NCBI GenBank assembly: GCA_031268385.1
Contig: JAIRXH010000086.1
Coordinates: forward strand, 1 to 35,773
DNA length: 35,773 nucleotides
Direction of reading: 5' to 3'
Source: Treponema sp.
GTDB lineage: Bacteria; Spirochaetota; Spirochaetia; Treponematales; Breznakiellaceae
Part shown: positions 1-7,720 of the stretch, piece by piece
Position numbering within the stretch: the first letter of the stretch is position 1
Layout of the letters: every line of letters starts with the position of its first letter
Notes under the pieces: model-generated
The model's database searches: none
What the model saw: only the letters and a program-made list of their open reading frames with translations
What the model was told of the DNA's origin: nothing
Made by a program: the position numbers and the translations under genes

Positions 1-204
1 GAAGGCCGCGTCGTGTTCTCCGCCGCCCACCGTGAAAACGCCGCCCGCATCTACTGGCATCTGGACGGCGTTTATCTGGGGGAAAGTTCTGTCTTCCACG
101 AGATGGAGGCCCGGCCCGGACCGGGCTTCCACACCCTTACCCTGGTCGACGGCGCGGGCAACACCATTATCCGCCGTTTTGAGGTGCCGGCCGCCGCCGA
201 TTAG
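1..204 (+). CDS. pbpC: Penicillin-binding protein 1C-like, C-terminal fragment (5' end outside window)
   Basis: The reading frame is open from base 1 and ends at TAG 202-204, so only the last 67 codons are present. The fragment has an Ig-like beta-sandwich feel, with a segment reading IYWHLDGVYLG followed by GPGFHTLTLVDGAGN and a final RRFEV strand. This pattern matches the C-terminal BiPBP_C domain that closes penicillin-binding protein 1C, a bifunctional peptidoglycan glycosyltransferase/transpeptidase of the inner membrane. The catalytic domains lie upstream of the window and cannot be checked. The assignment rests on this domain alone; another secreted protein carrying the same terminal domain is possible. 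Confidence 0.6.
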   Translation, partial: EGRVVFSAAHRENAARIYWHLDGVYLGESSVFHEMEARPGPGFHTLTLVDGAGNTIIRRFEVPAAAD

Positions 205-242
205 TACCCTGTAACACCCGAAATTTGGCGCCAGGCGCTCTT

Positions 243-290
243 GGGTAACGCTGATAAACGTGTGGCCAATCGGCGTTACCCAGGTTTTTT
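243..290. repeat. Inverted repeat with GGGTAACGC arms; possible terminator
   Basis: Arms gggtaacgc (243-251) and gcgttaccc (273-281) are perfect complements around a 21-base loop, followed by a run of seven T. It lies 39 bases after the pbpC-like stop, so it could end that transcript. Its left half recurs at 27237 and 35324, so it is also a copy of a dispersed repeat. Confidence 0.5.
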
Positions 291-319
291 TCTCGTTTTC
301 CCTGAAGATGTTATAGTAT

Positions 320-404
320 TAACCACTGACCACACAGAAAACTTAGGCCTTTCAGGTCAAAAATCGAGCCTTTGTCCGTGTTTGTCAGTGCCGTCCGTGG
401 TAAA
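320..404. repeat. Imperfect inverted repeat rich in CCGTGT / CCGTCCGTGGT
   Basis: The left part (about 320-335) reads aaccactgaccacacag. The right part (375-404) reads tccgtgtttgtcag followed by tgccgtccgtggtaaa. The outer parts are roughly complementary (accac...cacag against ctgtg-like...gtggt). It resembles ACCACGGAC-type intergenic repeats seen in many bacterial genomes. No gene is visible in 205-452; this and the repeat at 243 are all it holds. Confidence 0.3.
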
Positions 405-424
405 ATTCTTCAATTTTGAAACAT

Positions 425-460
425 CCGCGTAAGGTGAGTTATTAAGAAATTGTTACGCGG
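425..460. terminator. Hairpin overlapping the stop codon of the radical SAM gene
   Basis: Arms ccgcgtaa (425-432) and ttacgcgg (453-460) are perfect complements with a 20-base loop, and the second arm contains the TAA stop of the minus-strand gene. No strong T-run follows on the minus strand, so termination is only one option; an mRNA-end stabiliser is another. Confidence 0.35.
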
Positions 461-1565
461 AAACCCATATAGGCGCGGGTTTTCCGCACGCCGCGCAGAA
501 ACAGGAGGCGTTCTTCAGCGTGAGGCCCGATGTTTCCACGCGGTAACCGTTCCGCCTGACAAGCGCCGCCCCGCAGAAGGGGCAGAAGGTATCGCTGAAT
601 CTGCCGTCCCCGCGTATGTTGCCGGTGTACACGTATTTGAGGCGTTCCGACGCCCTCTCCGCCGCCTCGATCAGTTTGGCGGGATCCGTCGCCGGCGCGT
701 TCCAGCGGTAATCGGGATGACAGGCCGAAAGGTGCCAGGGCACCGGGCGCGATGTTTCCTCAAGCTCAAGGCCGGCGATAAAGGCGGCGCACGCGTCCAT
801 TTCTTCGGGGCTGTCGTTCATTCCCGGCACGACAAGGGTGGTTATTTCGACATGGACATTCATTCCGCGTGCAAGGACGATGAAGTCCAGCACGGCCTGG
901 AGGCTGCCCCCGAGGATCTTCGCGTAGGTTTTTTCCGAAAAACTTTTAAGATCCACATTGACGGCATCGGTCAGCGCGAGTATTTCCCCGGCCGGAACGC
1001 GGTTGACGCAGCCGTTGGTAACAAGGACATTGGCCGCCCCGGCTTTTCTTGCCGCCTTCATGCAGTCAATGAGGTACTCGGCGTGTATCAGCGGCTCCGA
1101 ATAGGTGTAGGCGGCAAGCCCCCCGCATTCCACCGCCGCTTCCGCCGCGCGGGCGGGGGACAGATACCGGCCGGTAACAGGCCCCTCAATCCGGGAGATT
1201 CGCCAGTTTTGACAGAAAGGACAGTGCAGATTGCAGCCGGCAAATCCAAAGGAGAGGATCCGCGATCCGGGCCTGAAATGGTAGAGCGGCTTTTTTTCGA
1301 TTGGGTCCGCCGCCATGGCGGTTACAAGGCCGTAGAAGGGGAGTGAAATGCCCGCCGCCCCGCCGGCCTTTTTTTCACCGTTTTCCCGGAACCCGCTCCG
1401 GTTTTCCCTGGCTCCGCAGGCTCCCCTTTCCCCGGACCGGATAACGCAGCGCCGGGGACAGAGTTCACAGCGGAGCGCCTTTCCGGCGGGCGAAAAGAAA
1501 CGTCCCGCCGCGGCCGTTCCGTCCGGGCCGCCGCGCGGACAAGATCCGTCCCCAAAGGATGTCAC
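453..1565 (-). CDS. amrS: AmmeMemoRadiSam system radical SAM enzyme
   Basis: A 370-residue radical SAM protein. The CxxxCxxC cluster motif CNLHCPFC sits at residues 111-118, preceded by the strand FGFAG. An N-terminal four-Cys patch (C33, C36, C40, C50) and a C-terminal zinc-ribbon-like pair (CPFCG and CAACG near the end) flank the core, the layout of the PflA-like enzyme of the AMMECR1-Memo-radical SAM trio. The reaction of this family is not established. The start is GTG 1563-1565, whose GTGA overlaps the stop of the upstream 128-aa gene, which implies translational coupling. The AMMECR1 and Memo partners are not in this window. Family is confident; substrate unknown. Confidence 0.85.
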   Translation of the reverse strand: MTSFGDGSCPRGGPDGTAAAGRFFSPAGKALRCELCPRRCVIRSGERGACGARENRSGFRENGEKKAGGAAGISLPFYGLVTAMAADPIEKKPLYHFRPGSRILSFGFAGCNLHCPFCQNWRISRIEGPVTGRYLSPARAAEAAVECGGLAAYTYSEPLIHAEYLIDCMKAARKAGAANVLVTNGCVNRVPAGEILALTDAVNVDLKSFSEKTYAKILGGSLQAVLDFIVLARGMNVHVEITTLVVPGMNDSPEEMDACAAFIAGLELEETSRPVPWHLSACHPDYRWNAPATDPAKLIEAAERASERLKYVYTGNIRGDGRFSDTFCPFCGAALVRRNGYRVETSGLTLKNASCFCAACGKPAPIWVSA

Positions 1566-1948
1566 CTTTCCGCGGCCGCCTGTCTGTGGACAAAGCGGTT
1601 CCTTATCGCCTGTGATTTATTGGCGAACCGCACCGGATCGTCCACCTCGAAAGGTTCCAGAATGACTCCGTGGGCGCCCTTGCGTACCCAGAGCTTTGCC
1701 AAAGGCACCCCTTCTCCCGACTCGGTTACCGCCGAATGGACTTCCTCGACAAAAAGAATGTCTTCAATCCTGAATTCCAGCAGTGTCAGATCGGAACCCA
1801 GCGGATCGTTGATGAGGATAAGTTTGTTTTTTTCCGAAGGATGCTGCCGCGGATACCCGGTAAAGGGAAGGGCGTCTTTGGGGCGTCCTCCCGGATATTT
1901 GACTATCTCGCTGAAGGGCAGGGTTTCAAGATAACTTCCTATACTCAA
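1562..1948 (-). CDS. Conserved-looking hypothetical protein, 128 aa, unknown function
   Basis: I do not recognise this family. The start is TTG 1946-1948, chosen because a full AGGAGG (complement of 1958-1963) lies 9 bases upstream and a good promoter precedes it. The protein has no signal peptide or membrane segment. It alternates short hydrophobic strands with acidic turns (LILINDPLGSDLTLLEFRIEDILFVEEV, then VILEPFEVDDPVRF), suggesting a small soluble beta-rich domain, and ends in a basic tail. It is the first gene of a two-gene operon with the radical SAM enzyme, linked by a GTGA overlap, so it may assist or be controlled with that enzyme (inference). Confidence 0.7.
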   Translation of the reverse strand: MSIGSYLETLPFSEIVKYPGGRPKDALPFTGYPRQHPSEKNKLILINDPLGSDLTLLEFRIEDILFVEEVHSAVTESGEGVPLAKLWVRKGAHGVILEPFEVDDPVRFANKSQAIRNRFVHRQAAAER

Positions 1949-1969
1949 GCGGTTGTGCCTCCTTCTTTT

Positions 1970-1998
1970 ACTATAACCCTCCGCGCCGCCTCTTTCAA
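1970..1998 (-). promoter_or_regulatory. Sigma70-type promoter for the 128-aa gene and amrS
   Basis: On the minus strand, TTGAAA (complement of 1993-1998) is followed after 17 bases by TATAGT (complement of 1970-1975). The predicted start site leaves a leader of about 15 bases that just contains the AGGAGG site. On the plus strand TATAAC (1972-1977) overlaps the same bases and may serve as the -10 of nudC, though its -35 is poor. Confidence 0.6.
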
Positions 1999-2019
1999 TT
2001 AAGGGAAGGAAGGGGTACT

Positions 2020-2835
2020 ATGGACAAAGAGGGGGGAAGGCAAGTGGACACTTTTCTTTTTCAGGATGATTCCCTTGTAATGCCGGAAGAGGGCGCGCCC
2101 ATCCTGTTCCGGGGACTGTCCCCCGAAATCATCAAAAAAAACTTCGTTTCCGCCGTCTTTTTTGCCACCGGTTCTCCTGAAGATCCCCTGACAGCCGCGT
2201 ATATTCCCCCGAAAGAACCTCTTCCCCAAGGATGGAAGGCCCTTCCCCTGCGGCACTGGCTTTCCCAGGTTTCGGCCGGTACTATCATGTACGATCCTTT
2301 GGCGGCCGGTTCCGCGCTCAGGGCTTTTCACATTGTCCAGTGGCGCGCCGAGTCCCGTTTTTGCGGAAGCTGCGGAACGGCGAATGCCGACGCGCCGGAC
2401 GAACTTGCCCGGCTTTGTCCGGCCTGCGGAAGGCGTGAATACCCCCGAATTTCCCCCGCGGTGATCACGATTGTCATAAATGACGAAGACAAGGCCCTTT
2501 TGGCGCACAACAACAAATTCGCGGACGGCATGTACAGCCTTGTCGCCGGTTTTACCGAGGCGGGGGAAAGCCTTGAAGGCGCCGTCGAACGGGAAATCCT
2601 TGAAGAAGTGAACCTCAAGGTTACCGGCATACGGTATATCGCGTCCCAGCCCTGGCCTTTTCCCAATTCCCTCATGCTGGGTTTTGCCTGCCGCTGCGCG
2701 GGAGGTGAAATCAGGCCCGACGGCAGGGAGATAAGCGACGCCAAATGGTTCAGCCGGGATTCCCTTCCCCTTATTCCCGGTTTCGGCTCCGTTTCCCGCT
2801 ATCTCATTAACCTCTGGATGGAAAATTCGCTGTAA
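2020..2835 (+). CDS. nudC: NAD(+)/NADH pyrophosphatase, Nudix family
   Basis: This 271-residue protein hydrolyses NAD(H) to NMN(H) and AMP; members of the family also remove NAD caps from RNA 5' ends. Three hallmarks are visible: a zinc ribbon (C115, C118, C133, C136), a Nudix box at 177-199 with REILEE at its core, and the NudC-specific motif SQPWPFPNS at 209-217. The usual Gly after EEx is Asn here (EEVNL), a mild departure. The N-terminal ~100 residues form the expected NudC beta-domain. ATG 2020 is preceded by a purine-rich ggaaggaagggg site. The gene stands alone, divergent from the 128-aa gene. Confidence 0.92.
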   Translation: MDKEGGRQVDTFLFQDDSLVMPEEGAPILFRGLSPEIIKKNFVSAVFFATGSPEDPLTAAYIPPKEPLPQGWKALPLRHWLSQVSAGTIMYDPLAAGSALRAFHIVQWRAESRFCGSCGTANADAPDELARLCPACGRREYPRISPAVITIVINDEDKALLAHNNKFADGMYSLVAGFTEAGESLEGAVEREILEEVNLKVTGIRYIASQPWPFPNSLMLGFACRCAGGEIRPDGREISDAKWFSRDSLPLIPGFGSVSRYLINLWMENSL

Positions 2836-2933
2836 ACCGCGCCGGAGACCGGCCTGAAACAGGCGGACGGCGGGGAATTCTTTTGTTTGAAAATGAAATT
2901 GTGACAAAAAAAACATTAAAACGCATCCCGCCG

Positions 2934-2962
2934 TTGACTTTATTATTATATCACGTTACTAT
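2934..2962 (+). promoter_or_regulatory. Strong sigma70-type promoter for cfpA
   Basis: TTGACT (2934-2939), a 17-base spacer and TACTAT (2957-2962) match the consensus well, and an A/T-rich stretch lies just upstream. The predicted transcript starts near 2969, giving a leader of about 97 bases. That suits an abundant structural protein. Confidence 0.75.
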
Positions 2963-3010
2963 ATATGGATATTGAGTCTGTTTCAGGACCGGGAGAGTTT
3001 TGAAAGAGCC

Positions 3011-3042
3011 TCTATTCTAATCTAAAAAGGGTTTGGAATAGA
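3011..3042 (+). promoter_or_regulatory. Leader hairpin in the cfpA 5' UTR
   Basis: Arms tctattctaa (3011-3020) and ttggaataga (3033-3042) can form a 10-pair stem including one G-U pair, with a 12-base loop. It lies 11 bases before the AAGGAG site (3054-3059). It could protect the mRNA 5' end or tune translation; this is inference. Confidence 0.45.
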
Positions 3043-3065
3043 ATAATTTACCAAAGGAGTCAGAT

Positions 3066-5114
3066 ATGGCAGCAATGGATTTGCCAAAAAGTCCGAATGT
3101 ATTTCATCCGGAAAAGCCCAGTGCGGTCGGGTCGCGGAATTCATTGGCCCAGGAGTACCGGGATCAGCAAAAAGAAGTTAACCAGCTTCTGGAAGAAGAG
3201 ACCAACAAGGTAATTCACCACCTTACGGGACGGCTTCCCAAAGATGTGCTGGAACGTCTGGATGTCATGGGCGGTCTCAAAGAGAAGCTCTACAATTATT
3301 TCAACCAGAATTACCAGAACATGTTCAACCGGTACATGGTCACTTCCGAAGATGAAATGGTCAAAAAGGTCAGGAATTTCATTGACGGGGAAGAAACCAA
3401 GGTTCTCGCCCGGTACACCCCCAAGGAAGTGTCGGATCTTCTGGACGCGGTGGGCGGCGCCGACAAGTTCAATACCGGCGAAATCGAAAAATCCATGGTC
3501 AACATGTACGGCCATCTGCAGGGGCATATACAGCGGGGGGTCAATGAACTGGAGTCCCTTACCAACAGTATACTCCGCCAGAAAACCGATACCGGCGCCT
3601 TTATCCGGGGCGAAAACGCCTATTCCATCGTCAAGTGCGCCTTCAAGGACAATATCAACAAGCCCAAAACCGTTACCGATGTCAAACTTTCGGTCAACAT
3701 TCTGGATTCAGAGCTTATCAGCCCCATTTTCCACTACCAGGTTACCGTTGAATACCTCATCAAGGATCTTCTTTCCAAACACCTTATCGATGAAATGGAC
3801 AAGGAGATCGAAAAACTCAAGGACGAGCGTATTGATCAGGGGCAGGAGGAGCTTTCCGACAGCGAGATCCTCTTTACCAAGATCGGCAAGGTGGAAAACT
3901 ATACCGACGACAACAAGGACGATCCCAAGTCAAGGCGTTACAAGCTTATCGCCAAGTCTATTATGGACCGTCTCCTTGATCTCCGGGCCGAAATAGATCC
4001 CGAATCCTTTGACGCCATGAATGTCAGGGAAAACCTCAAAAAACTTATCGACATCGAAAATATCAGGAACCGGGGATTTAACACGGCGATCAATTCCATC
4101 ACATCCATTCTTGATACATCCCGCATGGGGTATCAGTATATCGAAAACCTCAAAAACGCCCGCGAACTGGTGCTGCGGGAATATGAGGATACCGATACGG
4201 AGAACCTTCCCGATGAACGCTATCAGGTCCGGCTGCGCTATCTGGACAATGCCCAGCTTATTGAGGAACGCAAGGCCTACGATGTGCAGATGAAGAGTTT
4301 CGAGACCGAAATTCAGCATATCTGGGATCTCCTGTTCGTCATCTACGAAGATACGAAATCCTCGTTCTCGGTGAGCGATTTTACCGATCTGGCCAAAAAG
4401 AAGAAGAGCCGGATAGGCAAGATCAAGGAAAAGACCGGCGAACCGGTATACGAGGATATAGACAAGGTGTGGGACGAGATTTCCTTTGTCAAACCGGCGG
4501 AAACCGAAGTGGAACGGCTTAACCGCACCTATTTGTACGAAAAAGACAAGATCCGCCAGCGTATCGTCATCATGCGGAACAAGATGAAGGCAATGTACGA
4601 TTATCAGTACCCCATCGAACGGCGGGTGCTTGAGGAAAGGCTCAAATTCCTTGAAAGGGAATACTACAAATTCGATTACATGATCAATCCCTATCATGTG
4701 CAGCCGGGCCTGTTCCTTGACGTTGACATTACTTCCATCAAGCGGAAGAAGACCACCCTCAACGCCATGGCCAATGTCCTCAACGAATTCCTCCATGGCG
4801 TGTCCAAGGGCTTCCAGGACGCCGCGTTCGCCTCGTTCAGCCGCAGGCGTTCAACGGTGCGGGAAGACATCAACCAGTCTTTCGCGTCCTCGGACGAGAC
4901 TTCTTCCCGGGAGACTTCTTCGGGCAGCGCGTACCTGGATCTGATTAATTCAGGCGGCGAGGCGAGCGTATCGGACGGAGCCGCGAAGCCCAAGGCCATA
5001 GCCGCTCCCAAACGGGGACGCAAACCCGGCGTTGTAACCGCCAAATCAGGCGGCGCAAAACGGGGCCGCAAACCCGGCAGTGGCAGAAGCGGCGGCGGGC
5101 TCCGCGAGGTGTAA
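3066..5114 (+). CDS. cfpA: Cytoplasmic filament protein A
   Basis: The 682-residue protein matches CfpA, the subunit of the ribbon-like cytoplasmic filaments that run beneath the inner membrane of treponemes and are linked to cell division and chromosome structure. Length and the predominantly alpha-helical, charged composition fit (for example [16 protein letters not shown] near the start). There is no signal peptide. The last ~65 residues are low-complexity (Ser/Gly/Ala/Lys) and carry two copies of KRGRKPG (649-655 and 665-671), which look like AT-hook variants. ATG 3066 follows AAGGAG (3054-3059). The gene is monocistronic, with its own promoter and terminator. Identity is confident; a DNA-binding role for the tail is inference. 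Confidence 0.93.
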   Translation: MAAMDLPKSPNVFHPEKPSAVGSRNSLAQEYRDQQKEVNQLLEEETNKVIHHLTGRLPKDVLERLDVMGGLKEKLYNYFNQNYQNMFNRYMVTSEDEMVKKVRNFIDGEETKVLARYTPKEVSDLLDAVGGADKFNTGEIEKSMVNMYGHLQGHIQRGVNELESLTNSILRQKTDTGAFIRGENAYSIVKCAFKDNINKPKTVTDVKLSVNILDSELISPIFHYQVTVEYLIKDLLSKHLIDEMDKEIEKLKDERIDQGQEELSDSEILFTKIGKVENYTDDNKDDPKSRRYKLIAKSIMDRLLDLRAEIDPESFDAMNVRENLKKLIDIENIRNRGFNTAINSITSILDTSRMGYQYIENLKNARELVLREYEDTDTENLPDERYQVRLRYLDNAQLIEERKAYDVQMKSFETEIQHIWDLLFVIYEDTKSSFSVSDFTDLAKKKKSRIGKIKEKTGEPVYEDIDKVWDEISFVKPAETEVERLNRTYLYEKDKIRQRIVIMRNKMKAMYDYQYPIERRVLEERLKFLEREYYKFDYMINPYHVQPGLFLDVDITSIKRKKTTLNAMANVLNEFLHGVSKGFQDAAFASFSRRRSTVREDINQSFASSDETSSRETSSGSAYLDLINSGGEASVSDGAAKPKAIAAPKRGRKPGVVTAKSGGAKRGRKPGSGRSGGGLREV

Positions 5115-5136
5115 GCCGTACCGTAATTGTAAATGT

Positions 5137-5165
5137 AAAGCCCCCGCTTGAGCGGGGGCTTTTTT
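5137..5165 (+). terminator. Rho-independent terminator of cfpA
   Basis: Arms aaagcccccgct (5137-5148) and agcgggggcttt (5151-5162) are perfect complements and end in a run of T (to 5165). It begins 22 bases after the cfpA stop. Confidence 0.92.
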
Positions 5166-5209
5166 GCGCCGGGATTTTTTGTCCGGGTTTCATTCGTGCC
5201 TAAGGAAGC

Positions 5210-5239
5210 ACTGATTTATTCGAATGCGAATAAATCAGT
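5210..5239. repeat. Perfect 13-base inverted repeat between convergent genes
   Basis: Arms actgatttattcg (5210-5222) and cgaataaatcagt (5227-5239) surround a 4-base loop. It lies between cfpA and the 3' end of the minus-strand hflKC operon. The half CTGATTTATTCGA resembles the sequence CCGATTCATTCGA at 35332-35344, suggesting a shared repeat family. No T-run follows on either strand. Confidence 0.6.
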
Positions 5240-5307
5240 ACTGCTTTACTGAAGTGAATGTTATCCGGGACTTGCGGCGGTTTAATTCCCGCGCCGGTGA
5301 CGGCGGT

Positions 5308-6732
5308 TCATTCCTCAAGGTGAACGATGTCCGAAATGCGCCAGGCGCCCTTGCGGCGCGTAAGGGTAAGTTCGTCAATGCGCGGATGGGAGCCGGGCAT
5401 GGGTTCCGTGTCTGAATCGGATGCGGCGGCCGGGTCTTCCCCTCCCTGGGGAATCCAGAGGGTATAGGCCGCGCGGTACTGTATTTCTTCTCCCTCTTCA
5501 TGTCCGCCCGTCTGTTCGATGCCGAGGCCGGAAACGCCGAAAACGGGACGATCGGGCGGAGGGGAGCCCTGATCCAGCCACTCCTGGGCGGGGATGGTTC
5601 CCGTTATGCTGTATTCGTAGGCCTGGCGTACGCGGGTAAGTACATAGAAGTTGGTTACCATTTGTATATCGTCCCTGCCCGCCCTGTTTACCGTAAATTC
5701 CTGCATAAGCGTGTGATCCAGAGTATCAAAGGCGCCGTACCAGGCGTCAACAACTTCCCGGCTTGTAAGGCCTTCCGTGGTGGGAAGATCCTGCCTTCCC
5801 GCGATAATGCTCCGGGCGGCAAGACCGGCGACGACGGCGGCGATGATTACGCCCAAAATGACGGCGGTATTTCTTGCGACAAAGCGGCGGGCGCCGACCG
5901 TACGCGCCGTGTTTTTGCTGTACTGTTCCCGTTCCGCTTCCCTTTGTTTCAGTTCGCCGCCGCTCAGGGGCTGAAAGAACGACGCGGGTTCCCTTCCGCT
6001 TTTCGGCGGTCCCAGAAGATCCCTGATTTCGCCGGGTTTTACCCCTGTCTTTCCCGTTTTCGGCGGGGCGAAGATCCCGTCCACAAGGGAAGAAAGCCGT
6101 TCGTCAACGCCGGGAGCGGCAAGGCGGAGGGGAAGGAACACGCCTTCCCGTATGTCCTGGTGTATGCTTTCGGCGTTTCCGCCCTGGAAGGGCGTTTCCC
6201 CGGCAATGACGCGGTAGAGGACGGCCGCCGCGGTAAAGACCTCGGCATCCTCTCCGGCGCGATCGGGGTGAACAAAGGGCTCGGCGGAAACAAGGACGGA
6301 CCCCTCCGCCTGAAGGCACCTGAGGACGAGTCTTCCGGGGGGAAAGAGGACGCTCCCCGAATCGGCGACAAGGGCGGCCGCGGGCCAAAGGGACGCGGTC
6401 CGCTTTTCAAGCGGGACGCGCGCCGCCATCCAGTACCGCAGCGCGTCAAGGGCCTTCGCGCCGCCATCGCCCTCTGCCGCGTCCGAATTCAGGATGATAC
6501 GGTCAAAGCGTTCCCCTTCAAAAAAGGGGCCCCAGATCACCATGGAGCCGTTCCGCTCGACAACGCCCGAGCTTTTCCATTCCTCAACGGCGCCGCCGGA
6601 CCGGACCAGATAACCGCTCTGGGTAATAAACTGGGCCATCTTCGCCTGGGCAAAAGCGTGGGCGTCAAGACCCGTATCAAAACCGAGAACCTGCCTGCCG
6701 TCAAGTTCAAACGTAAAGATGTTTTCGTTCAT
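5308..6732 (-). CDS. Membrane protein with degenerate protein-kinase-like domain, 474 aa
   Basis: The start is ATG 6730-6732 (MNENIFTFELDG), with GGAAAGG just upstream and 16 bases after hflC; a longer in-frame extension would run inside hflC and is rejected. Residues ~160-240 resemble the C-lobe of a Ser/Thr kinase (DAEVFTAAAVLYRVIAGETPF, then PLRLAAPGVDERLSSLVDGIF), but I see no HRD or DFG motif and no glycine-rich loop. A basic stretch (276-288) precedes a single membrane segment (~289-310). The C-terminal part (~320-474) is probably periplasmic and looks like an NTF2-like fold. It is co-transcribed with hflK-hflC, suggesting a role in that complex. Kinase ancestry is inference from the pattern. 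Confidence 0.75.
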   Translation of the reverse strand: MNENIFTFELDGRQVLGFDTGLDAHAFAQAKMAQFITQSGYLVRSGGAVEEWKSSGVVERNGSMVIWGPFFEGERFDRIILNSDAAEGDGGAKALDALRYWMAARVPLEKRTASLWPAAALVADSGSVLFPPGRLVLRCLQAEGSVLVSAEPFVHPDRAGEDAEVFTAAAVLYRVIAGETPFQGGNAESIHQDIREGVFLPLRLAAPGVDERLSSLVDGIFAPPKTGKTGVKPGEIRDLLGPPKSGREPASFFQPLSGGELKQREAEREQYSKNTARTVGARRFVARNTAVILGVIIAAVVAGLAARSIIAGRQDLPTTEGLTSREVVDAWYGAFDTLDHTLMQEFTVNRAGRDDIQMVTNFYVLTRVRQAYEYSITGTIPAQEWLDQGSPPPDRPVFGVSGLGIEQTGGHEEGEEIQYRAAYTLWIPQGGEDPAAASDSDTEPMPGSHPRIDELTLTRRKGAWRISDIVHLEE

Positions 6733-6748
6733 GTCCTTTCCGTCTTGT

Positions 6749-7720
6749 CTACCGCGGCGAATAGAGGTAGCGGAAATATTCCATGTCCGTGGTAAGGGTC
6801 TTGTCGAATTTCGGCAAAGTGGAACGGTAGGATTCCACGGCCCGCCAGAAATCGAAGAAGTCGCGGTCCAGGTTGTAGGCTTCCGCGTAAATGCCGGCGG
6901 CCCCGGCGTCGGCGGTTCCCCGTATGGTTTCGGCCTTTTCATACGCGTCGGAAAAAATGGAGCGCCGCTCGTTTTCCATGCGGCCAAGCCATTCGGCCTT
7001 TTTGCCTTCGCCTTCAGAGCGGAACGCCTGGGCAATCTGGTTTCGTTCCTTGATCATCCTGGCATAGACGCTCTGGGTAAGTTCGTCGTTGTACCGTATC
7101 TGCCTGGTTACCACATCGATAAGTTCTATGCCGTATTCGGGCACCATGCGGCGGGATCGGGTGAGTATCTCCTCGGCAAGCTGGCGCCTTCCCCGTGCGA
7201 TGGGCTCCTTGCTTCCCTCGCTCTGTATAAGATCGGGGATCTGCTCGAGGGTATCGCCAATCCCCAGGCTGTCAAGCGAATCGGCTCTTTCAAGGATGAT
7301 GTTTGAATTCCGCACCGTTTCGCGGAGGTAGTTTTCCGCGATGACGGTACGCACCTCCGAGTCTATTACCTCGGCCAGCTTTTGATAGGCGCCTTCTATG
7401 GTGGTAATTGATTCGTAGAATTTCTGGAGATCGTTTATACGCCAGCGCGCGGTGACATCGACCCAGATGTACTGTTTTTCCCTTGTGGGCATGCTCTTCG
7501 CTTCCCCGTCCCAGGCCATGATGCGTTTGGGATAGCGGATCACTTCGTCAATGAAGGGCGCCTTGATGTGAAGCCCCGCGTCGGTAACGACCCTTACAAG
7601 GCGTCCCATCTGGACTATTACCGCCTGTTCCCCTTCGTCTATGACATAGAAAGGACCGGCAATGAGGATCCCTATGATGATGACGAGCGCGACAACAAGA
7701 AAGGTCAGGAATTTTTTCAT
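6749..7720 (-). CDS. hflC: HflC, SPFH-domain modulator of the FtsH protease
   Basis: A 323-residue protein with an N-terminal membrane anchor (~4-26) followed by the SPFH/band-7 domain (VIDEGEQAVIVQMGRLVRVVTDAGLHIKAPFID) and a helical coiled-coil tail. HflC with HflK forms a large cage around membrane protease FtsH and modulates its access to substrates. The segment ELIDVVTRQIRYNDELTQSVYARMIKERNQIAQ is typical of HflC. Its ATG (7718-7720) shares one base with the hflK stop (TAATG), so the two are translationally coupled. FtsH is not in this window. Confidence 0.93.
   Translation of the reverse strand: MKKFLTFLVVALVIIIGILIAGPFYVIDEGEQAVIVQMGRLVRVVTDAGLHIKAPFIDEVIRYPKRIMAWDGEAKSMPTREKQYIWVDVTARWRINDLQKFYESITTIEGAYQKLAEVIDSEVRTVIAENYLRETVRNSNIILERADSLDSLGIGDTLEQIPDLIQSEGSKEPIARGRRQLAEEILTRSRRMVPEYGIELIDVVTRQIRYNDELTQSVYARMIKERNQIAQAFRSEGEGKKAEWLGRMENERRSIFSDAYEKAETIRGTADAGAAGIYAEAYNLDRDFFDFWRAVESYRSTLPKFDKTLTTDMEYFRYLYSPR

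Noticed and set aside
2852-2864. gcctg-aaa-caggc hairpin after nudC as a terminator
   Set aside because: Only five pairs and no T-run; too weak to call.
1999-2916. 305-codon minus-strand frame covering nudC
   Set aside because: nudC has all family motifs on the plus strand, and this frame has none.
3930-4796. 288-codon minus-strand frame opposite cfpA
   Set aside because: Shadow of the filament gene; no promoter, ribosome site or family resemblance.
5500-6795. 431-codon plus-strand frame opposite the kinase-like gene
   Set aside because: Low-complexity composition rich in Gly, Arg and Lys, and antisense to a gene that fits its operon.
6733-7035. N-terminal extension of the kinase-like protein into hflC
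   Set aside because: The added residues come from the shifted frame of hflC. ATG 6732 has its own ribosome site and normal spacing.
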